From Leptospirales bacterium (lineage in GTDB: Bacteria; Spirochaetota; Leptospiria; Leptospirales; Leptospiraceae), in assembly GCA_013297885.1 (NCBI GenBank), contig JAAFIR010000002.1, positions 185,148 through 249,147 of the forward strand: a stretch of DNA of 64,000 nt. The letters run 5' to 3'. The notes under the pieces were generated by a model, which worked only from the letters and a program-made list of their open reading frames with translations, was not told the DNA's origin and did no database searches. Shown one piece after another: positions 54,587-62,400 of the stretch (positions are counted from its first letter, which is position 1; every line of letters begins with the position of its first letter). A program made the position numbers and the translations under genes.

Positions 54587-55964
54587 AATTCCATTTTTTA
54601 TTGGTGTCGGTGGTTCAGGCATGTCAGCAATTGCAAATATTTTGTTAGATTTAAAAATCACAGTTTACGGTTATGATAAAAACAAATCTCCAGTAATTGA
54701 AAAATTAATTGAAAGAGGATTAATCTATTCTTCTAATGTAGATGAAATTAATTTAGATAAAATTGATTATGCAATTTATTCTTCAGCAGTAAAAGAAACA
54801 CATCCTGTATTTCAATTTTTTAAAGAAAACAATATAGTATTAGTACATAGATCAGAGATTTTACACCAAATTTTTTCTTCAAAAATTTCAATTGCAGTTG
54901 CTGGGTCACATGGTAAAACTTCTACAACAACAATGTTTGGTCAAATTTTATATGATTCTGGAATTGATCCTGCTATTATGGTTGGTGGTGAAGTGTTGTA
55001 TTTGGAAGGGAAAGGTGGAAGATGGGGAAGAGGAAAAATTGGAGTTTACGAATCTGACGAATCAGATGGAACATTTTTGAATCATAGAGCAAACTTAAAA
55101 ATTGTTACAAATGTAGATAATGATCATTTGGATTATTATAAAACTGAATCAAAATTATATGAAGCATTTGCAGAATTTATTTATAATAATGAAAAAACAA
55201 AATCATTTGTTTATCTTGGTGATGAAGGTGTTCAAAAATCTATTTCACTTCTTGATAAAAAACTCAATTTAGTTTGTATCTTAGAAGAATCAAAAGAAAT
55301 TGAATTAGAAGAAAACTTTTTACAGAATAACAATATTATTCCTTTTAAAATTGAACATGATATTCTATATTTTAATGAAGCTGATGAAATTAAAAAATTG
55401 ATTCTTCCATTAAAAGGAGACCACTACTTAAGAAATGCTTTTTTAGCATACCAAGTTGCTCGTGAATTTGGTTTGGAATCAGATTTAGTTTTATCTATTT
55501 TAAAGAATTACCAAGGTGTAAAAAGAAGATTAGAATTCTTGGGAAAATTAAATGGAATTCAGGTTTATGATGACTACGGACATCATCCAACTGAAATTTC
55601 AGCTGTGATTCAGTCAATTAAAAAGATGAGAAAGTTTGATGAAAAATCTTGTATTCTTTTTCAACCTCATCGTTTTACAAGAACACGAGATCACTACAAA
55701 GAATTTGCTGAAAGTTTAGAAAATGCAAGTCTTGTTTTTTTACTTCCTATTTATTCAGCAGGTGAGGAAGAAATTTCAGGAATTAGCTCTGAAATAATTT
55801 ATAATGAATTTATAGATAAATCAAAAGTAGTTTTGCTTTCAGGAAATAAAAAAGAAGATTTAGAATTGATAGATAAATATTTATTTGATAATGATTTTTT
55901 AGTCACTCTTGGTGCAGGTAATGTGCGAGAATGGGGTGAAGAATTTCTTAAGCAGTCTTTATGA
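54576..55964 (+). CDS. murC: UDP-MurNAc-L-alanine ligase
   Basis: The 462-residue Mur ligase has N-terminal FFIGVGGSGMSAIANILL, the ATP site GSHGKTS (110-116), a metal/substrate region ESDESDGTFL, and the C-terminal DDYGHHPTEI with FQPHRFTRTRDH typical of MurC. It adds L-Ala to UDP-MurNAc, the first amino acid of the stem peptide. It is the last Mur gene of the cluster; murB, murD, murF, ddl, ftsQ, ftsA and ftsZ do not follow. Confidence 0.95.
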   Translation: MKDRIPFFIGVGGSGMSAIANILLDLKITVYGYDKNKSPVIEKLIERGLIYSSNVDEINLDKIDYAIYSSAVKETHPVFQFFKENNIVLVHRSEILHQIFSSKISIAVAGSHGKTSTTTMFGQILYDSGIDPAIMVGGEVLYLEGKGGRWGRGKIGVYESDESDGTFLNHRANLKIVTNVDNDHLDYYKTESKLYEAFAEFIYNNEKTKSFVYLGDEGVQKSISLLDKKLNLVCILEESKEIELEENFLQNNNIIPFKIEHDILYFNEADEIKKLILPLKGDHYLRNAFLAYQVAREFGLESDLVLSILKNYQGVKRRLEFLGKLNGIQVYDDYGHHPTEISAVIQSIKKMRKFDEKSCILFQPHRFTRTRDHYKEFAESLENASLVFLLPIYSAGEEEISGISSEIIYNEFIDKSKVVLLSGNKKEDLELIDKYLFDNDFLVTLGAGNVREWGEEFLKQSL

Positions 55965-56007
55965 GTATACGAATTCACAAATAAAATTCTTTTTACAAAT
56001 TAAAAGA

Positions 56008-56586
56008 ATGAAACCTTTAAAAATTATTTTGATTCGTCATGCTGAATCTGAAGGGAATATTGATAGAACTATTTATTCAACAAAACCAGATTATAAATTA
56101 TCTTTAAGTGAAAAAGGAAAATCACAAGCTCAAGAAGCTAGAAAAAAATTAAAAGAAATTTTAAATAATTCTTCGGTCCAAGTTTATTGCTCTCCTTTTT
56201 ATAGAACAAGAGAGACTTGGAATATTTTAAAAGAAGAATTAAATTCTAATTCTATAAAATATAAAGAAGACCCAAGAATCAGAGAACAAGAATGGGGACA
56301 TATTAGAAGTTTTGAGCTTAATGAAGAAATTGTCAAAGAAAGAGATGAATATGGTCTTTTTTATTTTCGAATTCCAGATGGTAAATCAGGTGCAGAGGTG
56401 TGTGATAGAGTTTCTGATTTTGTTGGAAGTATGTTTAGGGATTTTGAAAAAAATGATTTTGCTGAAAACATAATTATAGTTACTCATGGAATGACTCTTA
56501 GAATCTTTTTAATGAAATGGTTTCACTTAACTGTTGAAGAATTTGAACAATTAAAAATCCCAATAATTCTGAAATCATTATTCTAG
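56008..56586 (+). CDS. histidine phosphatase (phosphoglycerate-mutase-like)
   Basis: I start at the ATG at 56008 (MKPLKIILIRHAESEGNID). The 33 upstream codons overlap murC and the RHG motif should be near the N-terminus. The catalytic residues are the His of RHAESEGN, the Arg of YCSPFYRTRET and the second His of IIIVTHGMTLRIF. The 192-residue size fits small phosphatases acting on sugar phosphates or phosphoproteins. The substrate is unknown. It begins 44 bases after murC and may be read through from the same transcript. Confidence 0.85.
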   Translation: MKPLKIILIRHAESEGNIDRTIYSTKPDYKLSLSEKGKSQAQEARKKLKEILNNSSVQVYCSPFYRTRETWNILKEELNSNSIKYKEDPRIREQEWGHIRSFELNEEIVKERDEYGLFYFRIPDGKSGAEVCDRVSDFVGSMFRDFEKNDFAENIIIVTHGMTLRIFLMKWFHLTVEEFEQLKIPIILKSLF

Positions 56587-56652
56587 AAAAAAAGAAAATG
56601 ATAAGTATAAATTTGTTACAGAATTAAAAAGAAAAAATTCATAAAAAATAAA

Positions 56653-57216
56653 TCAAATTGAATCATCTAATTTAAATCTAACAGGAATAAAAATTTTAAC
56701 CTGTATGGGTTTATTATTTAGATATGATGGGTAAAATTTTTTAGCTTTATAAATCTTAATTGCTTTTTCTTCTAACCCATAACCAAGTTCTCTCCCAATT
56801 GATCTGACTTGAAGAACATTACCTTTTTCATCTATAATTAATTCAAGAGTTAAAGTTCCACTAACTCCTGCTTCTTTAGCTGAAGGAGTAAGAGTGAGTT
56901 TTCGTGGGTTTAAATCAAGTGGTGCTGAAGCATTAATATAATTCAAATCTGGAGCATCAAGTATTACAGGTAACTTATCTACTATTTCAATTTCACCATC
57001 ACCATCTATAACTGTAAAATAATATCCTAAGTCTTCACACCTTACATCTTGGGCATAAGGACCACTTTCATAAAGTAAATCAAATAATTCAAAATGATAC
57101 CAGGCTGTTACAATTAGTAATTGAAATAAAATGGATAAAAAGAGTCCTAAATTTAATCGATTAATATTGATTAGTCTCTGAATTCTATCTTTTAAAGTTC
57201 GTTGAATAATAACCAT
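56653..57216 (-). CDS. TonB-family C-terminal domain protein
   Basis: The order is a short cytoplasmic start, one membrane helix (LGLFLSILFQLLIVTAWYHF, about residues 22-41), a periplasmic linker and a TonB C-terminal domain (about residues 105-187): GVSGTLTLELIIDEKGNV, LGYGLEEKAIKIYKAKKFYP and VKIFIPVRF. The linker lacks the Pro/Lys-rich stretch of E. coli TonB and contains only about 60 residues, so reach across the periplasm is short. No ExbB/ExbD genes are in the window. It may energise a TonB-dependent receptor or be a structural homologue. Confidence 0.82.
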   Translation of the reverse strand: MVIIQRTLKDRIQRLININRLNLGLFLSILFQLLIVTAWYHFELFDLLYESGPYAQDVRCEDLGYYFTVIDGDGEIEIVDKLPVILDAPDLNYINASAPLDLNPRKLTLTPSAKEAGVSGTLTLELIIDEKGNVLQVRSIGRELGYGLEEKAIKIYKAKKFYPSYLNNKPIQVKIFIPVRFKLDDSI

Positions 57217-57446
57217 TTATGTTATATTTTAAAACTAGAATGAATTGATTCAAGAAGAAATTTTTTTAAAAAAATTTGATTAATCATAAAAAAATCAAAT
57301 AAGTTCGCTTTTGTGCAAACGTTCAAAAGACTGATCGCGTTCTTGCTTCGCAGAACACTGACGACAGATTAAAATTCTAGAAAATAAATTATTTTTTTTA
57401 ATCAAGTTCGCTATTCAGAGAACCTTTTTGATTCAAATTAAGTTTA

Positions 57447-57962
57447 ATGTATATGAAATCAAAATTTATTTTTTCAAAGAAGCAATCAGTTGAAATCAAA
57501 GAAATGGATGAAGTAGTCAAAACTTCTTGTACTCTTCTTATTCCAGAAGAATATTGGGAAGAGCTACATTTTAAAATTGAATCTCAAGGAAGTTTGAAAA
57601 ACTATTTTTCGCATTTATTAAAAAAGTATGAAATTTATTTAAAAAGTGGAATTGTTCCTTATTCGAATAGATTAAAAACTGAATATCAAGAAAAAGGGCA
57701 AAATTTGATTCGAAAAGATTTTGAGCCGTATAAAAAAGATTGGTTCGTGATGAAGTTGTATAGGGCGGCATTTAATTTTTCGATTAATAAACTTTTTGTA
57801 TTATTGCTTCGCCTTGATTTGATGGACTTTGCTGGTGTGGTGAACTCTGCAGTCAACCTCGACTTACCTGTTGCAACGGGGAAGGAGAAGGTTTTTCAAT
57901 ACGGGGGATTCTTTCAAAACAGTAAAATTCCCCAATACGAACGAGTTTTCAAGTTCGGATAA
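57447..57962 (+). CDS. DUF1564-like protein
   Basis: A 171-residue protein without signal or membrane segments. The segments CTLLIPEEYWEELHF, GSLKNYFSHLLKKYEIYLKS and LKTEYQEKGQNLIRKDFEPY resemble what I recall of DUF1564, a family known mainly from Leptospira and of unknown function. The order LIPEE..., then a YQ...LxRKDFxPxxxDW motif, fits. The assignment is from memory. ATG at 57453 is an alternative start. The upstream 230 bases contain a GTTCT/AGAAC hairpin with a short element A-like flank, but no clear copy. Confidence 0.6.
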   Translation: MYMKSKFIFSKKQSVEIKEMDEVVKTSCTLLIPEEYWEELHFKIESQGSLKNYFSHLLKKYEIYLKSGIVPYSNRLKTEYQEKGQNLIRKDFEPYKKDWFVMKLYRAAFNFSINKLFVLLLRLDLMDFAGVVNSAVNLDLPVATGKEKVFQYGGFFQNSKIPQYERVFKFG

Positions 57963-58075
57963 GTTTTATAAAGCTAAAAAGCCCATTAAACAAACTAATT
58001 CAACAAACCCAACTGTATTTCAAAACACAACTATACAAATCTATTTTTGTAATCTAAAAAATTTCTAAATACTAA

Positions 58076-58206
58076 GCAAAAGGGATTGAAGTGGGGTCAA
58101 AAAAATGTATCTACATTTTTTTGACCAGAACGTAAAGCCCGGTTTTTTTACACCTAAGTAATGTTGGCTTTTCATATAATCAGTGTTAGGTGGAAAAAAA
58201 TTTGCC
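58076..58206 (-). repeat. two-hairpin element A, copy 10
   Basis: The ends are GCAAA (58076-58080) and TTTGC (58201-58205), a compensatory variant of GCGAA/TTCGC. Inside: GGGATTGAAGTGG, a hairpin GGTCAAAAAAATGTA / TACATTTTTTTGACC, AGAACGTAAAGCCCGG, and a second hairpin whose arms are CACCTAA and TTAGGTG. It lies between two convergent genes. Confidence 0.78.
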
Positions 58207-58245
58207 AAAAATATTTTAATTTATTTTAATCAACTTAATTTTATA

Positions 58246-58986
58246 TTAAACAGTCTTTAGAAATTTAAGCATTTCTTCGTTTACAAATTCAGAATTTTCA
58301 AAGCTAGAAAGATGACCTGAATTTGGAACAAGCACAAGCCTAGAATTTTGGATTCGTTCACTCATATTTTTCATTTGGTCATAAGCAATGATTCGATCTG
58401 AGTCTCCCGAAATTGAAAGAGTTGGAATTTTGATGTTAAGTAAATTTTCTGTTGTATCAGTTCTAGACATCAAAGCAAGTAAAGTCAATTTGAGAGAAAG
58501 TTTGGTTCGTTTGTTAATATTTTTTAAAAGCTCATCATATTTTTTTTTGTTTGTTTTTGTAGATTCATGAATAGAATTATTTAAAAAACTTTCTAAAAAT
58601 TCTTTTTTATTTCCAAGATTAATCATACTAATTTGACTGAGTCTAGATTTTTTTTGAGCTTCAGTATCTGCTTCTGGTTTGGTGTTGAGTAAAATAATTC
58701 CAGAAACAGAATTTGGGAAAAGTTCTAAATATCTTAAAATTACATAACCGCCAAGTGAACAACCCACAAGAATAGTTTTGTCTTTTTTCATTTTTTTGAG
58801 TTTAGTATAAATTTCTAAAGCAAATTTATCAATGGTCACTTCTGAATTTGTTTTTTCTATTTTATCAGTAGCTGTATATGGATTTATTTTGATATGAGTA
58901 AAATCTTTTTTAAAAAAATCATATTGAGGTTTGTAAAAAGTATCATCAAAAGGGAAAGGGGGAATAAATACTAGATTTTTTTTCAT
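58246..58986 (-). CDS. alpha/beta hydrolase
   Basis: This 246-residue soluble enzyme has the nucleophile elbow VGCSLGGYVIL (Ser about residue 97), an acidic residue in SISGDSDRIIAYDQ and the His in VPNSGHLSSFEN, the usual triad order. It resembles 3-oxoadipate enol-lactonase/esterase-type hydrolases, but no pathway genes are nearby. The start codon lies three bases after the stop of the small Cys-motif protein, so the two form an operon. Confidence 0.85.
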   Translation of the reverse strand: MKKNLVFIPPFPFDDTFYKPQYDFFKKDFTHIKINPYTATDKIEKTNSEVTIDKFALEIYTKLKKMKKDKTILVGCSLGGYVILRYLELFPNSVSGIILLNTKPEADTEAQKKSRLSQISMINLGNKKEFLESFLNNSIHESTKTNKKKYDELLKNINKRTKLSLKLTLLALMSRTDTTENLLNIKIPTLSISGDSDRIIAYDQMKNMSERIQNSRLVLVPNSGHLSSFENSEFVNEEMLKFLKTV

Positions 58987-58989
58987 ACA

Positions 58990-59310
58990 CTAATTCTCGA
59001 AGTATGCACACATAATGGATGCAAAAATTTTTTGTTCATATAATTCAGATTTGGGATTTGAACAAGTCCACATATCGTTAAACCTACAAATGGCACAAGA
59101 TTTAGTCAAGACTTGTTTTTCTGATAAAATAAAATTTTCCTTTTTTTTGGGTGCTTCATTTAAATAACTAATTATTGTTTTAAGTTCATTTAATGATGGA
59201 ATTTTTCCGCCCATTTCAGATTCTCTTTTAATAAAATTTGTAATTTTTAGCTTTTTATCTTCTGTTAACGAATTGATTAAATTAAAAATTTCTTCAGACA
59301 AACCTTGCAT
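58990..59310 (-). CDS. small four-cysteine protein, possible metal or Fe-S binder
   Basis: The 106-residue protein is helical and acidic in its first half. The second half carries the only cysteines: Cys72, Cys75, Cys83 and Cys101, in SCAICRFNDMWTCSNP and IMCAYFEN, giving C-x2-C-x7-C-x17-C. This spacing with conserved-looking Trp, Asn-Pro and Tyr-Phe-Glu residues suggests a metal or iron-sulphur site. I do not recognise the family. It is the first gene of an operon with the alpha/beta hydrolase. Confidence 0.65.
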   Translation of the reverse strand: MQGLSEEIFNLINSLTEDKKLKITNFIKRESEMGGKIPSLNELKTIISYLNEAPKKKENFILSEKQVLTKSCAICRFNDMWTCSNPKSELYEQKIFASIMCAYFEN

Positions 59311-59537
59311 TTATACCTTTTTAAAATTAAGTTTTTTTAATTCAAACTATTTTTTTAGGACGAGTTTTTACGAAAAACCCCAAAAAAGGATTTAAATATT
59401 AATCTGACATACTTTTTTAAAAAAGTAATAGAAGAATTTATAGCTATTTGAAATAGTTTCTAAATTAAATTGATTCGATGTAATTAGAATACACTTTAAG
59501 GAATTTAGAAACTTTTTGAAAATTAAAAAAAATAAAA

Positions 59538-59595
59538 TTTCTAACACTTTAAGTTAGAAAATTTATTGACTTATGCAATAAAAAAAATTTAAATT
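59538..59595 (+). promoter_or_regulatory. promoter region of the FadL-type gene with an inverted repeat
   Basis: TTGACT (59566-59571) and TAAATT (59590-59595) are separated by 18 bases and form a plausible sigma-70 promoter about 70 bases before the start codon. Just upstream, TTTCTAAC (59538-59545) and GTTAGAAA (59553-59560) form a perfect 8-bp inverted repeat ending five bases before the -35, suited to an activator or repressor. The rest of 59311-59537 holds nothing recognisable. Confidence 0.45.
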
Positions 59596-59665
59596 AATAT
59601 CTTTTAAAGAATGACAGTTGTGTTATAAAATATAAATTGCTAAGACTTTATCAAGAGAGATTTAA

Positions 59666-61123
59666 ATGTCTAAAATTTTACTAATTATTTTATTAGTTCA
59701 AATTAAACTTATTGCAGGAGATTTTGGAGATGTTTACGGTGCTCATCCGGCTCAGAATGCTATGGGAAATGCAGTAACTGCTACAGTGAATAATTCTTCA
59801 TCAGTTTTTTATAATCCTGCTGGTCTTGGAAGATTATCTGAAGGTGATAGAATTAATGCCTTGATTGATAAAAAAAAATGGGAAAAAGAAAATGGAGTAA
59901 CTGAGAATGTTAGTGCTTCAAAAAAATCACTAAAAGAAAGAACAAAAGATTTCTTTAGAGATGCAACAAAAGGAACTTTTACTTTTGTTCCAAATGAAAG
60001 ACCAACTAAAATTACTCATGAATTATCTTTACAATACAATTATGCAAATCCTAGATTAAATACATCTGCTCCAACAAACCAAGACTTAGCAAATACTACA
60101 GATAATTATGTTGGCCTTGGACTTGCAATCAACCTCAACACAATTTATGATTTTAAAAGAACAGTTCGTTTTGGTTTAAATATTTTAGGACCCGCAACTG
60201 GAAATTTACTTGGTTTAAATGATGTCAATCCAACAACTCACCGTTATTTGCAATACGGAGTTTCAAATCAAAAACCAATTATCATGGGTGGGCTTGGTGT
60301 GGAAGTATGGAAAGATAGACTTTTTATTGGAGCGGGGTTTACAGCACTCATTGGGGGAGATGGTAGAATTTTATTAAAAGATGTTCCACTATCACCGAAC
60401 ACCGTTACTCCAAACCAACAAGTCATCCTCCAAGCAAAACCTATTGTAAATCCAACAATGGGATTTATGTTTCAATATGGAAAATTTTCAGTAGGTGGTT
60501 CTTATAGAAGAGAAATTGGTTTAGCAGTTGATTCTTTAGGCGCAAGAGCTCAAACTACGTTATTAGGAATTCAACTTGATTTTGATGTTGCAATTTTTGA
60601 TTTATATTCTCCAAGAAAAATTGCATATGGAATGGCATACAAACCTACTAATAGATTAACATTTTCGCTAGATGCAAATCGTGAATTATGGAGTCAATTA
60701 GGAACCTCAAATCAATTTTTGGGAAGACAATTTATGTCAAGGACCAAAGCAACTTATTCAGAGCCATTTACATTAGTAGATGTAACTGTAATTCGTGGTG
60801 GAACAGAATTTCGATACAATGATTATTTAACATTTAGAGCTGGTTATGCTAGAAGACCCAAAGCAGTTCCAGACACACCTGGACAAACTAACTGGATTGA
60901 TTTTGATAGACTTATCATGACAGGTGGAATTTCTCTGACACTTTTGCCTGGAATGAAATTTTTAGAAAATTTAAAAAATCCAATTGTAATTGATTTTGTT
61001 GCAGAATACCAAAAATTACATGGTGAACATATTTATAAGTACAGAGCCACTGATCGAAATCCAAACTATTCTGTAGGTGGAAACGTCTGGCATATAGGGG
61101 TTGCCTTAACAATGTTTTATTAG
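59666..61123 (+). CDS. OmpP1/FadL-family outer-membrane protein
   Basis: After a signal peptide (residues 1-18) the mature protein begins with the family's N-terminal hatch region: GAHPAQNAMGNAVTATVNNS, then SVFYNPAGLGRL. A long beta-barrel with alternating hydrophobic strands follows, ending in aromatic VALTMFY as expected for BAM-dependent insertion. FadL proteins let hydrophobic compounds such as long-chain fatty acids diffuse across the outer membrane. At 485 residues the size is normal. Codon use is more GC-rich than average here, indicating good expression. Confidence 0.88.
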   Translation: MSKILLIILLVQIKLIAGDFGDVYGAHPAQNAMGNAVTATVNNSSSVFYNPAGLGRLSEGDRINALIDKKKWEKENGVTENVSASKKSLKERTKDFFRDATKGTFTFVPNERPTKITHELSLQYNYANPRLNTSAPTNQDLANTTDNYVGLGLAINLNTIYDFKRTVRFGLNILGPATGNLLGLNDVNPTTHRYLQYGVSNQKPIIMGGLGVEVWKDRLFIGAGFTALIGGDGRILLKDVPLSPNTVTPNQQVILQAKPIVNPTMGFMFQYGKFSVGGSYRREIGLAVDSLGARAQTTLLGIQLDFDVAIFDLYSPRKIAYGMAYKPTNRLTFSLDANRELWSQLGTSNQFLGRQFMSRTKATYSEPFTLVDVTVIRGGTEFRYNDYLTFRAGYARRPKAVPDTPGQTNWIDFDRLIMTGGISLTLLPGMKFLENLKNPIVIDFVAEYQKLHGEHIYKYRATDRNPNYSVGGNVWHIGVALTMFY

Positions 61124-61362
61124 TTTGTTAATTGTATTTGGAAATTTTTAAATGAATTAATATTTGCTTTTTGCAAAATAACGAACTTAAAAGGAACTCC
61201 TTCTATTTCGATCGATATCAAAAAGTTTCTCAAAGCAAATAGGTTTTCCAAAACAAAAAAGCCAACTATTCTCTAAATTATAGTTTGCAAAATTAATTTT
61301 TCACTTAAAAAAAATTCACAAAGCAGAAATTTTTTCAACTCAGGTTAAATTCCTCAATACAA

Positions 61363-61522
61363 AGCGAAAACGATCGACCGAAAACAGTGTTGAAGGGAGA
61401 GCTTGTTTTTTCGTAAATTAAGAATTAAAAATGAAAAATCTATATGAATTTTTTAACACTTACCAATTTTTCATTTTTAATTCTTAATTTTTTTTGCGGA
61501 GCAAAAAAGAAAAATTCGCCCT
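61363..61522 (-). repeat. two-hairpin element A, copy 11, with a very long hairpin
   Basis: Outer ends GCGAA (61364-61368) and TTCGC (61515-61519) pair. The first box reads AAACGATCGACCG. The inner first hairpin is weak. The other hairpin is exceptional: a perfect 25-base inverted repeat, 61415-61439 against 61466-61490, with a 26-base loop. It lies in a 456-base gap (61124-61579) otherwise without a recognisable gene. Confidence 0.72.
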
Positions 61523-61579
61523 AAGCTTTATATGAAAAAGTTTTGTTGACAAAACTAAAATTCTTTTCAAACTCAGAAT

Positions 61580-61852
61580 ATGACTAGAGATATTTTAGAA
61601 ACTAAAATTAAAAATTATAATGGCAATTCCAAAATTCTGGGTGTGTTAAATTCAGGTGAAGAAAGAGTTTTAGTGCTTGAGAGTGAGGAACTAAAAGATT
61701 TTTCAACAGGAATGATTTTTAAATTGGAACATTTTAAAGAGTTCAAAAATTATTCAGAAAAATTTTATTACACACACACAAAAAACCATCATATCAAAAC
61801 TGATGGCTCTTATGTTCACGGTGGGCAAAATATTAAAAGATGGGAAGCTTAA
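61580..61852 (+). CDS. small protein of unknown function
   Basis: This 90-residue cytoplasmic protein (MTRDILETKIKNYNGNSKIL) has strands VLNSGEERVLVLESEELKD and a His/Lys-rich tail (YTHTKNHHIKTDGSYVHGG). I recognise no family. The tail with repeated His could bind metal, but that is speculation. Its 3' end overlaps the convergent pyrE gene by four bases. No ribosome-binding site stands out upstream, so it is a moderate-confidence gene. Confidence 0.5.
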   Translation: MTRDILETKIKNYNGNSKILGVLNSGEERVLVLESEELKDFSTGMIFKLEHFKEFKNYSEKFYYTHTKNHHIKTDGSYVHGGQNIKRWEA

Positions 61853-62400
61853 AAAAATTCTGATTTTTTAAAAACTGGAAACATTTTTATTCCCTCATCT
61901 GAAAGTGCTTCCAGTCCACCTTCTTCTCTATCCAAAATACAAATTCCTTCTGTAACTTCAATTCCCGCTCTACGTAATGCTTCCACAGCTTTGATAGTGG
62001 AGCCACCAGTTGTGATTACATCATCTACCACGAGGCAAGATTTTACTTTCCCAATTTGACCTTCAATTTCTTTTTTTGTGCCGTGGTCTTTTACTTCTTT
62101 ACGCACGACAAGTGGATAGATCATTTTTTTGTTTTTGTAAAATTCGAGAGATAATGAATAAGAAATTGGATCTGCACCGAGTGTGAGTCCACCCACAGCT
62201 TCAAAATTTGATTTAACATTTTTGGGGATATGTTCATTCACTACAAAATCTGCAAATAAAGAAAGTCTATCTGGCACTAAAATAATTTCTTTGCAATTAA
62301 AATAATGATTTGATTTTTTTCCCGAAGCTAATGTGAATTCTTCACTTGAATAACGATACACAAATTCTTTCATGAGTGAAAATAATTTTTCTCTTTTCAT
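61849..62400 (-). CDS. pyrE: orotate phosphoribosyltransferase
   Basis: The 183-residue PRTase has the PRPP-binding motif CLVVDDVITTGGSTIKAVE (about residues 122-140) with its two acidic residues, an N-terminal FTLASGKKSNHYFNCKEI and the loop VRKEVKDHGTKKEIEG, where the catalytic Lys residues lie. It converts orotate and PRPP to OMP in pyrimidine synthesis. The start overlaps the stop of the upstream rhuM gene (62397-62400), so its translation is tied to that accessory gene. Confidence 0.93.
   Translation of the reverse strand: MKREKLFSLMKEFVYRYSSEEFTLASGKKSNHYFNCKEIILVPDRLSLFADFVVNEHIPKNVKSNFEAVGGLTLGADPISYSLSLEFYKNKKMIYPLVVRKEVKDHGTKKEIEGQIGKVKSCLVVDDVITTGGSTIKAVEALRRAGIEVTEGICILDREEGGLEALSDEGIKMFPVFKKSEFF

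Noticed and set aside
57871..58068. 65-codon frame overlapping the end of the DUF1564-like gene
   Set aside because: Overlaps a better gene, no start signal, low-complexity Thr/Asn/Phe composition.
7140..61522. Element A as integron attC sites
   Set aside because: The two-hairpin layout and variable stems recall attC, but the RYYYAAC and GTRRRY-type core sites are missing, copies occur in both orientations scattered among core genes, and there is no integrase in the window.
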